In this document: positions 1 through 7,307 of the stretch, in pieces
How the letters are laid out: each line of letters begins with the position of its first letter
Position numbering within the stretch: position 1 is the stretch's first letter
Source of the DNA: Promethearchaeota archaeon
Lineage (GTDB): Archaea; Asgardarchaeota; Lokiarchaeia; Sigynarchaeales; SOKP01
Reading direction: 5' to 3'
NCBI GenBank assembly: GCA_004524515.1
Contig: SDNV01000114.1
Coordinates: 1 to 8,611 of the forward strand
Length of the DNA stretch: 8,611 bases
Notes under the pieces: model-generated
The model's database searches: none
What the model was told of the DNA's origin: nothing
Seen by the model: the letters and a program-made list of their open reading frames with translations, nothing else
Translations under genes and position numbers: made by a program

Positions 1-1617
1 GGGATATGTCCTCACTGCGGCGATGAAAATGCTAGAGGAGATCAATGTGATAAATGCCAGAAATTATTAACTCCACTTGAATTAAAACAACCTCGTTGTG
101 TGATATGTGAAAAACCCCCCGTAATCCGTGCTACGCAACATTGGTATTTGGATTTTCCTAAACTGCAAGAACCACTTAAAAAATTGATTGAAGAAAATGA
201 AATTATACCTGCTAATGCCCGACAAATGTGTTTAAATAGCATTGAAGAAGGTCTTCCTGAAAGAGCAATAACAAGAGACTTAGAATGGGGTATTCCCGCC
301 AAATTTAAGGGGGCTAACGACAAAACTATATATGTTTGGTTCGAGGCAGTATTAGGTTATGTGTCTGCGGTAAAAGAATGGGCACAGAAAATTATAAATA
401 AACCAGATCAATTTGATTATTTTTGGAAAGACCCAAATACCAAAACCGTGTATTTTATTGGAAAAGATAATATAATTTTTCATTTAATTGTATTTCCCGG
501 ATTACTTTTAGCTTATAATGAGAATAAGATGAAAAAAGAACAATTAGTACTTCCCTATAATGTCTCATCCACCGAATTTCTAATGTATGAGAACGATAAA
601 TTTTCAAAATCGAGAGGAGTAGGGATATGGATTGATGAAGCCTTAGAATTAGCACCTTTAGATTATTGGAGGTTTAATTTGGTATATAATAGACCAGAAA
701 AAAGTGATACTTCATTTTTATGGTCCGAGTTTGATAATAATATTAAAGTGCTTAATGATAATATAGGTAATTTTATTCATAGAACACTAACTTTCATTAA
801 TAAACAATTTAAAGGAACAATACCAGAAAAAATCGAATATGATAAGATTGATGAGAAATTTATTTCTAATCTTAATTCTATTAGCGAAAAAATAGGGAGT
901 TTATTAGATCAATTTGAACTTAGAAAGGCTTTACGAGAGATAGTTAGTTTTGCCAAAGAAGGAAATGTTTATTTAAATGATAAAGCTCCATGGCATTTGA
1001 TTAAAAAAAAAAAAGAAGCTGCAGGACATGTTTTTAATATTTGTGCACAAGCAGTTTATGCTTTTGGAATTCTCTTAGCACCCTTTATTCCTAATACTTC
1101 TGAAAAAATCTTGGAATATTTAAACGTTCCTAAGAATATTAATGAGTTATCTTGGCAAAGTATAAGTGAAAATTCCATAAAAAGTGGACAAAAGATAAAA
1201 ACACCCAAACCCTTATTCGAAAAGTTAGATATTGAAGAAATACAAAAAAAATTAAATCAAATAAAAAGTAAAAAACATATTCAAGAGGAAGTAGAATTGG
1301 TTTCGTATGATGAGTTCAAAAAATTGGATATTAGAGTGGGTCTAGTGGAAAAGGTAGAAAAAGTTTCTAAAGCGGATAAATTATATAAATTAACGGTGGA
1401 TATTGGTACTGAAAAAACAACGCTTGTCGCCGGTTTAGCAGAATATTATAATGCAGAAGAATTGAAAGGGAAAAAAATTATTGTCTTAACTAATTTAGAA
1501 CCCAGAAAATTAAGAGGAATAACCAGCCAGGGAATGCTTTTAGCGGCTGAAGATGGTAAAATAGTTTCTTTTTTAACTCCTGAAAAAGATGTTAAGCCAG
1601 GGAGTAAAATAAGTTAA
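1..1617 (+). CDS. metG: Methionyl-tRNA synthetase, archaeal type, C-terminal part (5'-truncated by window edge)
   Basis: Class I aminoacyl-tRNA synthetase that charges tRNA(Met) in the cytoplasm. The frame is open from base 1, so the gene begins upstream; 538 residues are visible and the HIGH motif and start of the Rossmann fold are missing. Seen: zinc-knuckle cysteines C3/C6, C16/C19 and C33/C36, with the ARGDQCDKC signature typical of archaeal, eukaryotic and Bacteroidetes enzymes. The VWFEA core strand is at residues 112-116, and the KMSKS loop is present as KFSKS at 200-204. An anticodon-binding helical domain follows. Residues about 431-538 form a fused EMAPII/Arc1p-like tRNA-binding OB domain (KKLDIRVG near 440-447, then LEPRKLRG and SQGMLLAA), which in many archaea is a separate protein. 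An internal ATG at 100 is not the true start, because zinc-knuckle coding continues upstream of it. The stop codon at 1615-1617 directly abuts the stop of the convergent gene. Confidence 0.97.
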   Translation, partial: GICPHCGDENARGDQCDKCQKLLTPLELKQPRCVICEKPPVIRATQHWYLDFPKLQEPLKKLIEENEIIPANARQMCLNSIEEGLPERAITRDLEWGIPAKFKGANDKTIYVWFEAVLGYVSAVKEWAQKIINKPDQFDYFWKDPNTKTVYFIGKDNIIFHLIVFPGLLLAYNENKMKKEQLVLPYNVSSTEFLMYENDKFSKSRGVGIWIDEALELAPLDYWRFNLVYNRPEKSDTSFLWSEFDNNIKVLNDNIGNFIHRTLTFINKQFKGTIPEKIEYDKIDEKFISNLNSISEKIGSLLDQFELRKALREIVSFAKEGNVYLNDKAPWHLIKKKKEAAGHVFNICAQAVYAFGILLAPFIPNTSEKILEYLNVPKNINELSWQSISENSIKSGQKIKTPKPLFEKLDIEEIQKKLNQIKSKKHIQEEVELVSYDEFKKLDIRVGLVEKVEKVSKADKLYKLTVDIGTEKTTLVAGLAEYYNAEELKGKKIIVLTNLEPRKLRGITSQGMLLAAEDGKIVSFLTPEKDVKPGSKIS

Positions 1618-2862
1618 TTAGACTTTTAAAGAAAATATTGGATTCAATCGAGCCACCATTTCTCCTAAATCTAATTGTATTGTTTTCAAAGCGATGCTTC
1701 TCCCTCGGTATTCAAATTGTAAATTTGATACATCTTTCACTATTTTTACACGCTTGACATCTGACCTTAATTCACATTCGAAATATCTTTGATATTTATA
1801 TTCCATTACGCTTTTAACTTTTTTAATATCTGGAAAAGCATAACCCCCTCCGTGAGGTAAAATATTGGCATTTTTCAAAAAATTTAACAATTCTAATTTC
1901 TCTGCTCGTTCTTTGAAATTCATATTTTTTAAGGTAGTATCAGAGAGATTTTTCTTCCCTTTAAAGAGATAGGCTGCTATATCTGCTCTTAGAGTAGTAG
2001 GAAAAATATCGTTTTCAATCAAATCACAGTCTATATCCGTACAATTGCTTCCTAAATACATATTATTATAATCTTTTAAAAATTGATGAGGTTGATTACA
2101 AATAACTTTATAATCCTTCCCAAAAAGATAATTAGCGATTATTTTTCTTTTCATATTTGAAAATTCTAACGCCTTTCTATTAAATTTAAGATATTCATCA
2201 GCTTGGTTATCCAATAAGATGTATTGAATACCAAATGGAGTCTCTTCTTCTATAGCTGTTTCTTTTAAAGTCTTACTCTTATCTATATAAAGTCCAATAC
2301 CATACTGATCATCTCGGAATTCTGGAGCAGATCCATGAATCATAAACATATAGGGAGGAAATTCCATACTAGATAAATTTTTAGTTTCAAAACAATTAAT
2401 AAAGTGATTTGAGATTCCATAATCCCAGTTTATTTGAATATCCCCAAGAAATAATTCTTTAGCTTTCACTTCATCAATTCTTTTTATTATTTCATAAGAA
2501 TTTGGTAATTCATTTAAACCTCCAACCAGAATTCCACAATGGTTTGGTTTTACATTTAAAAATATAAGTTTCTCATTTTTATTGCCCCAATTCAATCTTC
2601 CTCCGTATCCTAAACCCGAATTCCAGCGAAAAGAATTTCTTGAAATTGTTTCATCCGGGGATGAAATAAAAGTTGCTTTTGGTTCAGCTCCGAGTCGTTC
2701 TTGGATTAGATGAAACTGGGCAAGACCATATTTCATATTTGCTTTACATAACTTGGAAGTTCCGTCATTTAAACCTGTAGAAAAAATAAACTGTTTTGCT
2801 CTTTTTAATAATTCAGTTTTAGATAAATCAGATAGATTCTGAGTAAGACTGGTTGAGCCCAT
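1618..2862 (-). CDS. Divergent RtcB-family (tRNA-splicing ligase-like) protein, probably lacking the guanylation histidine
   Basis: This 414-residue soluble protein matches RtcB along its length, although it is shorter than typical archaeal RtcB (about 480 residues). Seen: KPNHCGILVGGL at 105-116 aligns with the RtcB motif around its metal-binding cysteine (C109). SNHFINCFE at 151-159 aligns with GNHFIE (N152, H153). MFMIHGSAPEF at 172-182 aligns with the HSGSRG histidine (H176), followed by YGIGLYID. DEYLKFNRKALEF at 222-234 resembles the YLKA...NR helix. PHQFLKDY at 258-265 places a third metal histidine (H259). The ending VARLNPIFSLKV closely resembles the usual RtcB terminus VARLRPLxVxKG. 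Odd: the metal-binding Asp before the Cys appears replaced. The segment FPTTLRADIAAY at 287-298, aligning with the FGSTCHGAGR motif, puts R292 where the guanylated His should be, and no HRKGA motif is visible. RtcB joins RNA 2',3'-cyclic phosphate to 5'-OH ends; this paralogue may have lost or changed that chemistry. Family assignment by eye is fairly strong; the function is inferred. Confidence 0.72.
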   Translation of the reverse strand: MGSTSLTQNLSDLSKTELLKRAKQFIFSTGLNDGTSKLCKANMKYGLAQFHLIQERLGAEPKATFISSPDETISRNSFRWNSGLGYGGRLNWGNKNEKLIFLNVKPNHCGILVGGLNELPNSYEIIKRIDEVKAKELFLGDIQINWDYGISNHFINCFETKNLSSMEFPPYMFMIHGSAPEFRDDQYGIGLYIDKSKTLKETAIEEETPFGIQYILLDNQADEYLKFNRKALEFSNMKRKIIANYLFGKDYKVICNQPHQFLKDYNNMYLGSNCTDIDCDLIENDIFPTTLRADIAAYLFKGKKNLSDTTLKNMNFKERAEKLELLNFLKNANILPHGGGYAFPDIKKVKSVMEYKYQRYFECELRSDVKRVKIVKDVSNLQFEYRGRSIALKTIQLDLGEMVARLNPIFSLKV

Positions 2863-3005
2863 TATTTAATAATCTATTGTTATTTCAATTTATATGATTA
2901 TGAAAATATTAATATATAATATTAAGGATTATTATTCATTATAAATTAATTGATAGTTTCTCAAATTCGCTTAAGAAAAGATTACAACTCATAATAGTAA
3001 GAATA
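2863..3005. promoter_or_regulatory. Divergent intergenic promoter region between the RtcB-like gene and the unknown/ATPase operon
   Basis: This 143-bp, almost purely AT spacer must hold promoters for both divergent genes. A perfect 7-bp inverted repeat, AATATTA / TAATATT with a 5-bp centre, lies at 2905-2923 and contains TATA-like sequence readable on both strands. A further TATA-like string, TATAAATTAATT, lies at 2940-2951 on the + strand and would fit a TSS near 2970. No clear Shine-Dalgarno precedes either start. In DNA this AT-rich, boxes and palindromes arise easily by chance, so only the promoter location is well supported, by the gene layout. Confidence 0.4.
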
Positions 3006-3647
3006 ATGAATGAAGAACATACGGTATTATTTGATTATATTAAGAAAATAAAAGTCACAGGAGAGTTTAATGGATCTATTATATCTAAATTTAAAGAATA
3101 CGTAAATTATATTATTTTCTCAGATAATATCCAAATTTCTGAACAAAATGAGATTTGCATCTCCCAGGGGTTAATGGTCGGGTTTGAAAAAGTAGGAAAT
3201 AACCTACTAGCTTTTTCAAAAAAAGATGATTTCATCTGGGATAATATTGAGGATTCACCCTTAGAATATTCAGTACAAGTTCCGAATGAAATAATGGAGC
3301 AATATGACGAGGGTCAATTTTCAGATGCATTTCCTTTTACTATTACTATGCTTCATACAGCAGGATTATATTTAAAAGATTCAATTTATTCTCCTATAGA
3401 TCATTTAGAATTTTTTCAAGGGGAAATTTTGAAGAATCCAGTTAGTTTAATCTTCAATGGAATTTGTGTTGCGGATAGGGTAGTAATAGATCATAGAGGC
3501 GATCCAGTATTCTATGACTCTATAATAGTCGGACGGGATAAAAGTGATGATTTAAATGTAAGTTATGAACCGTTAGTAAATGTAAAAATGGATGATGATG
3601 TGGTTCGCTTTATTATAATTTTAGGAATTGAAAATCTAAAAGATTAA
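3006..3647 (+). CDS. Uncharacterised acidic protein, first gene of an operon with an AAA+ ATPase
   Basis: I do not recognise this 213-residue protein. It is soluble, with no signal peptide or membrane segment, and acidic, with Asp/Glu clusters near residues 74-84, 94-108 and 195-198. It alternates hydrophobic and polar residues in a way that suggests a mostly beta C-terminal half: VSLIFNGICVADRVVIDHRG at 146-165, FYDSIIVGRD at 169-178 and VVRFIIILGIENL at 199-211. The N-terminal 40 residues look helical. No catalytic signature is evident. ATG at 3006 is the only candidate start; the frame stays open upstream to at least 2940 but offers no ATG, GTG or TTG. The ATPase gene begins 16 bp after its stop, on the same strand, which implies cotranscription and suggests that it is a partner or adaptor of that ATPase. 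That functional link is inference. Confidence 0.8.
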   Translation: MNEEHTVLFDYIKKIKVTGEFNGSIISKFKEYVNYIIFSDNIQISEQNEICISQGLMVGFEKVGNNLLAFSKKDDFIWDNIEDSPLEYSVQVPNEIMEQYDEGQFSDAFPFTITMLHTAGLYLKDSIYSPIDHLEFFQGEILKNPVSLIFNGICVADRVVIDHRGDPVFYDSIIVGRDKSDDLNVSYEPLVNVKMDDDVVRFIIILGIENLKD

Positions 3648-3663
3648 AAGTTGGATATAGAAT

Positions 3664-4878
3664 TTGTTATTATATGAAAACAGAAAAGCGAAACTGTTAA
3701 ATATTTTTAAAATTGGAATAAATCCTTTTAAAAAATTCGTTTCAACTGGAGAAATAAATGAAGATCTCGATTTAGTTAAATCTAGAGCAGATTTACTAAA
3801 CTCAATTTTAGAAGTGATTAAAAAAAATGAAAATTTTATACTTCCAATCATCGGTCCGGTTGGCGTGGGTAAAACCTTTTTATATTGGGCTTTAAAAAAG
3901 AAGCTAATTTACCACAATACTTTCTATATTTCATTAGAAAATTATAAAAAATTTTATTATCATTTATATTCCGAATATATAGAAGAACTTGGAGTTGAAT
4001 TCTTAAGAAGCATCGCGAATAAATTATGTAATGAATGGGGAGCACTCGAGAGAAGATTTGGATTTTTTCATGTAGCAGACATTAATAAAGTAAGAGAAAT
4101 TGGTTTTGAACAGATTTCAAAAAAATTTGAGGATAAAATTGCGTTAAATGACATAATAAATGCAATTACTGCCCATCAATTAGATCCCTATAAAAAATTA
4201 GAAGCGGAAAATTGGTTATTAGGTGAACTTATGGATTTTCGAGATTTGGCCCACTTAAATTTACTCTATGATCTCAGACAGAAGTCTTACGCTTTTACCA
4301 TGTTAAAAATTATAATTGAATACTCGAAATTAGGAAGTGTTTTATTCATCGATGATTTTGAGAAAATCATATCATTAATGAAACCTGAAGAAGAATCCGA
4401 AGAAATTTTTGATCCAAGCTATTTATATGGAAGCGAAACTAGTAGTCCAGATAACATAGCAGCTCAAAAAATACTTGATAAGATATTAAGTTTACAAAAT
4501 ATAAAAAATATAAAAATTATTATTACATTAAATTCAATCGATTCTTTAGAAGAAATAAAGACGACTGTACAAGAAAAGGATAAAAAATTATTGCTCATGT
4601 TCAAAAATCCTTTGTTTCTGGAAAATTTCGAGGAAAATGATATAGATGAATTTTATAAGAAAAATTTAGAGAACTTTTTGAGCACTGTCAACTATCTTGA
4701 ATTTTTAGATGAAAATCCTGATTCTCTTTTTCCATTAAATGAAAAAATACTCAAAAATATTTATTACGTGGCTGATGGTAACCCAAGAGAAATTATAAAA
4801 CTATTAATTAAAATTTTTAATGAAATTATTTATTCAGAAGAGGATTTAGAAGAGATCCTTCAGTCATATGAAAATTAA
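3664..4878 (+). CDS. AAA+ P-loop ATPase, Orc/Cdc6-like architecture, TTG start
   Basis: A 404-residue cytoplasmic P-loop NTPase. Seen: an N-terminal segment with an R-x-D-L-L helix (residues 41-52), as found before the P-loop in Orc/Cdc6- and STAND-like ATPases. Walker A is GPVGVGKT at 64-71 and Walker B is VLFIDDFEK at 226-234 (D230, D231). Sensor 1 is IIITLNS at 285-291 (N290), and a sensor-2-like DGNPREIIKLL lies at 371-381 (R375), typical of AAA+ lid domains. A helical insertion of about 125 residues (roughly 95-215) separates the strand after Walker A from Walker B and may be a partner- or substrate-binding element. The start is TTG at 3664: a stop codon lies at 3658-3660 and no other suitable start exists before the P-loop. 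No winged-helix domain is visible, so a true replication initiator is unlikely. It is the second gene after the unknown acidic protein and converges on the HEAT-like gene 7 bp away. The biological role is unknown. Confidence 0.85.
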   Translation: MLLYENRKAKLLNIFKIGINPFKKFVSTGEINEDLDLVKSRADLLNSILEVIKKNENFILPIIGPVGVGKTFLYWALKKKLIYHNTFYISLENYKKFYYHLYSEYIEELGVEFLRSIANKLCNEWGALERRFGFFHVADINKVREIGFEQISKKFEDKIALNDIINAITAHQLDPYKKLEAENWLLGELMDFRDLAHLNLLYDLRQKSYAFTMLKIIIEYSKLGSVLFIDDFEKIISLMKPEEESEEIFDPSYLYGSETSSPDNIAAQKILDKILSLQNIKNIKIIITLNSIDSLEEIKTTVQEKDKKLLLMFKNPLFLENFEENDIDEFYKKNLENFLSTVNYLEFLDENPDSLFPLNEKILKNIYYVADGNPREIIKLLIKIFNEIIYSEEDLEEILQSYEN

Positions 4879-4885
4879 AGTAAAA

Positions 4886-5629
4886 TTAAATTCTCTTCAA
4901 TAAAAGCTTTTCATATACATCAATTTCAGCTAAAAATTTCTCCTTATCCTTGTTTTCCCATTCAGAATTTTCAACAAGCTCCCTGAAGGATTTTAAATTA
5001 TGTAATCTAATAACCGAATTAAAAAACAGGATTAATAATGATCTGATTGATTTTTTATCTAAATTCCTATAATTATCTAAGGTAATTAATTTTTCAAAAA
5101 GAACAGCTTCATTGATAATAAATTTATTTATTACCTTAAAGATTTGGTCAATCAACTCAGAATCCTGAACTTTCAACGTTTTAAAGAGATTTTCAAATAA
5201 ATCATCGGAAAGATTTTCAAAATGTAATAATGATTTCATTCCATTAATCGCAATAGGTAAATAATCATCAATGATCGCATATTTTAAAATATCAAGAACT
5301 TTTCTGGGAAATTGCATTTTATTTCCAATCTTATTAAACGCACACACGATTTCATTACGAATCCAACGGTCAGAGATAAAATATTCTTCTATTAAAAATT
5401 CAATATATTTTTTATCTATCTCTATTAACCCACCTAATTCACCTAAAATAAAAATTAAGTTCAATTTTATTTTATTGAATATATCTGGGTCGCGTTTTTC
5501 AATAAAAAAATCTAATATCTTAAGATACTCTTTTTTTGGATCTCTTCCAAGATCTATTAAGAAATCATTGATTTTTTCTGAATCTCCTGATTCTTTAATA
5601 GTTTCAAACTTTTTCATTAAATTTTCCAT
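4886..5629 (-). CDS. HEAT-like helical-repeat protein
   Basis: This 247-residue, all-helical, soluble protein is built of paired amphipathic helices. The most repeat-like segments are IKLNLIFILGELGG (54-67), RWIRNEIVCAFNKIGN (88-103), YLPIAINGMKSLLHF (123-137), LIDQIFKVINKFI (159-171) and KSIRSLLILFFNSVIRL (193-209). The hydrophobic spacing and the GELG and FNKIGN helix ends are typical of HEAT/ARM solenoids, which act as protein-binding scaffolds; no catalytic residues are evident. The start is ATG at 5629 (MENLMKKF); a second Met at residue 5 is an alternative. The gene lies 15 bp downstream of the SagB-type nitroreductase stop on the same strand, so it is probably cotranscribed and may bind that enzyme or its substrate. 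It converges with the ATPase gene across a 7-bp gap. The repeat class is assigned from pattern only. Confidence 0.72.
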   Translation of the reverse strand: MENLMKKFETIKESGDSEKINDFLIDLGRDPKKEYLKILDFFIEKRDPDIFNKIKLNLIFILGELGGLIEIDKKYIEFLIEEYFISDRWIRNEIVCAFNKIGNKMQFPRKVLDILKYAIIDDYLPIAINGMKSLLHFENLSDDLFENLFKTLKVQDSELIDQIFKVINKFIINEAVLFEKLITLDNYRNLDKKSIRSLLILFFNSVIRLHNLKSFRELVENSEWENKDKEKFLAEIDVYEKLLLKRI

Positions 5630-5644
5630 GCTTAAGATTAACTC

Positions 5645-6385
5645 TTATTTTTTTTTACCAATTACCCCTACATATATAACTGTTTCATTAATACCATCAA
5701 TTTCTAACAAGTCATTAAGTTCATCATCAAAAATTGCTCCAATAGAGCACGCTCCTAAACCCAACGCTTCTGCTACTAAATATAAATTCTGAGCAATATG
5801 ACCACAATCTAAATAGATATATCTATAGCATCTTTGGAGATATTTCCATTTGGATCGTTCAATTACAGCAGACCAAATAAAATTAACTGCGGAATTATAA
5901 CATATTTTTTGACCTAAACACCCTTCTGTAACCTCGGTCCTAAAATCTCCTTCATTTAAAAACTCTAAACTATGCTCTGGAATATTATAATGATAAATCC
6001 CCGATTTTAATTGTTCTACGTTATTTATAACTGGATAAATTTCAATTGGATATAAGGCTCCAGCAGAGGGAGTGATTCGATAAGCAAATTGAGGTAAAAT
6101 TCTTGTAAGTCCTTCCATCCCAAATAATAAAAGACTGAGTTCCATTAAAGTTAGCGGTTTATTTGAAAAATTTCTTATAGAACGTCTCTTCACAAGAACA
6201 TCCCAAAATTTCACCTTCTCATCAAATTTAGGTGCGGGAAGCTGAATTTTAGAAATCGGATTTTTATAAATTTTATAGGTTTTTGGTTTTTTAGACCAAT
6301 CTAAATAATGTGCAGGTAAATTAATTCTAGTATATTTGGATTTTTGTTGAAAATTATCTCCATATTTTTCCGAAGATCCATTCAT
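5645..6385 (-). CDS. SagB-type FMN-dependent dehydrogenase / nitroreductase-family protein
   Basis: A 246-residue flavoprotein of the SagB subfamily of nitroreductases. In TOMM peptide biosynthesis, family members oxidise azolines to azoles with FMN; many archaeal stand-alone members have unknown substrates. Seen: the N-terminal SagB signature SKYTRINLP...YLDW (16-30), then RRSIRNF (67-73) with the arginines that bind FMN phosphate. TPSAGALYPIEIYPV (105-119) is the flavin-binding Ser-Ala-Gly loop, and GIYHYNIPEHSLEFL (129-143) follows. RYIYLDCGHIAQNLYLVAEALGLG (188-211) is the most diagnostic SagB block, ending in a typical GVIGKK tail. Length fits the family. No YcaO, SagC/D-like gene or precursor peptide is visible, so azole formation is not supported by the local context. 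The HEAT-like gene follows in the same operon. No Shine-Dalgarno precedes the ATG; a TATA-like box about 27 bp upstream suggests a leaderless mRNA. Confidence 0.92.
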   Translation of the reverse strand: MNGSSEKYGDNFQQKSKYTRINLPAHYLDWSKKPKTYKIYKNPISKIQLPAPKFDEKVKFWDVLVKRRSIRNFSNKPLTLMELSLLLFGMEGLTRILPQFAYRITPSAGALYPIEIYPVINNVEQLKSGIYHYNIPEHSLEFLNEGDFRTEVTEGCLGQKICYNSAVNFIWSAVIERSKWKYLQRCYRYIYLDCGHIAQNLYLVAEALGLGACSIGAIFDDELNDLLEIDGINETVIYVGVIGKKK

Positions 6386-6601
6386 AATTAAAAGGATTTA
6401 TTTCCATTTAAATAATTTAACCTAATTATCAAAAAGATTTCTAATACTTTGTTTAATAATCCATTATTGTTTAAGAATGTCTAAACTAATAATTTATAAT
6501 TTCTAATTTTTTATTTAAAGTATTTTTTTTTCAATAATAATTAATTATCCTTAGTATTTTCTATTTTAATTTGAATTAACTAAAGCTTAAAGGGATATTA
6601 A
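6386..6601. promoter_or_regulatory. Divergent intergenic region upstream of the SagB-type gene and the heme membrane protein
   Basis: A 216-bp spacer of AT-rich sequence with no ORF. It must carry the promoter of the minus-strand SagB unit and that of the plus-strand membrane protein. On the + strand a run of eight or more T follows TTTATTTAAAG near 6509-6531. The only GC-containing element near the right edge is AAAGGG at 6589-6594, six to seven bases before the GTG start at 6602, which may be a weak ribosome-binding site and supports that start. Confidence 0.4.
6405..6422 (-). promoter_or_regulatory. TATA-like box for the SagB-type gene, spaced for leaderless transcription
   Basis: On the minus strand this reads GGTTAAATTATTTAAATG. 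Its centre, near 6412, lies about 27 bp before the A of the ATG at 6385, the spacing expected between an archaeal TATA box and the transcription start. No ribosome-binding sequence lies between, which is consistent with transcription starting at or next to the start codon. The AT richness of the region makes chance matches likely. Confidence 0.4.
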
Positions 6602-7252
6602 GTGAGTGAAAAGCTAAAAGAATTTTTAGAACAAAGAAATCTTACTTGGTTTCACCTCTATTTGATTATTGAGTTTTTAATTTTAATCCCCTCAATATTA
6701 ATACCTCATTATATCATTATTCAAATTCATGCAATTTATGGGTGCGGACATCATAGTGGAGGTATAGATGGGGATCTCTGGGAATGGGGAAGGGCATTTG
6801 GATGGACCGCGTTAATATGGTTTATAATATCTTCATTTCAGGGATTCACCATGAATAAACATGCTAAATTATTTCATAAGAGAGGAAAGAGAAAAGCACG
6901 AGATCTACATTGTATTAGTTCTTTTTTATGTATTTTATTTGCCTTTTCCCATTTTTATCTCTTATATATTTCGGAGCCTTGGAGATCTATCTTTTTTAGA
7001 AGTGATAGAGAACATTTTTCCTTTAATATATTTCAATTAAAAATTGGTACAGGAGTATATTTTGCAGTTGTTATGACAATAGTATCGATTTTATCAATGG
7101 CTGCCCGTGAATCGAAAATAATGAAAATTATTGGTTATCGGAGATTTCGAATAATTCATTGGATTATAATGATATCAACTATAATTCTCATAATACATAT
7201 CCTTTACATAAACACAGAAATATGGATCATAACGGGAGGCAGATTAAGATAA
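6602..7252 (+). CDS. Ferric-reductase-like bis-heme transmembrane protein, no flavin domain
   Basis: A 216-residue integral membrane protein resembling the ferric reductase-like transmembrane domain (FRE/NOX/MsrQ superfamily), which passes electrons across the membrane through two b hemes. Seen: about five hydrophobic helices near residues 17-42, 66-83, 104-123, 149-168 and 184-205. Candidate heme ligands are H103 and H117 (14 apart) in helix 3 and H186 and H199 (13 apart) in helix 5, the spacing characteristic of this fold. Strongly basic loops (86-100, KHAKLFHKRGKRKAR; and 169-183) put these sides in the cytoplasm, so the Cys/His-rich loop HAIYGCGHHSGG (43-54) faces outward and the C terminus ends outside. 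No FAD or NAD(P)H domain follows, so an electron donor must come from elsewhere. The start is GTG at 6602 with AAAGGG just upstream. Its neighbours give no clear partner. Confidence 0.75.
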   Translation: MSEKLKEFLEQRNLTWFHLYLIIEFLILIPSILIPHYIIIQIHAIYGCGHHSGGIDGDLWEWGRAFGWTALIWFIISSFQGFTMNKHAKLFHKRGKRKARDLHCISSFLCILFAFSHFYLLYISEPWRSIFFRSDREHFSFNIFQLKIGTGVYFAVVMTIVSILSMAARESKIMKIIGYRRFRIIHWIIMISTIILIIHILYINTEIWIITGGRLR

Positions 7253-7307
7253 AAAAAAGAACACATAAATCGAAAAACATAAAGTCGGACATATCGTTTA
7301 TTAAAAA

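Noticed and set aside
42..323. Minus-strand ORF of 93 codons at the left edge
   Set aside because: It lies opposite the unmistakable metG reading frame, with its zinc knuckles, and its translation shows no family features; it is an antisense shadow.
2905..2923. Palindrome AATATTA / TAATATT between the divergent genes as an operator
   Set aside because: It consists only of A and T in an AT-only spacer, so chance is a sufficient explanation; noted only within the promoter region.
3664..4878. Reading the ATPase as a replication initiator (Orc1/Cdc6) marking an origin
   Set aside because: No C-terminal winged-helix domain and no origin-recognition-box-like repeats appear in the flanking sequence; the large insertion is atypical.
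5271..5792. Plus-strand ORF of 173 codons
   Set aside because: It overlaps the HEAT-like and SagB-type genes on the opposite strand. Its Ser/Ile/Phe-rich composition is what antisense of Lys/Glu/Asn/Leu-rich coding gives.
5645..6385. A TOMM/azole peptide biosynthesis cluster built on the SagB homologue
   Set aside because: No YcaO, E1-like partner, transporter or precursor peptide is present in the window; SagB-like proteins are often stand-alone in archaea.
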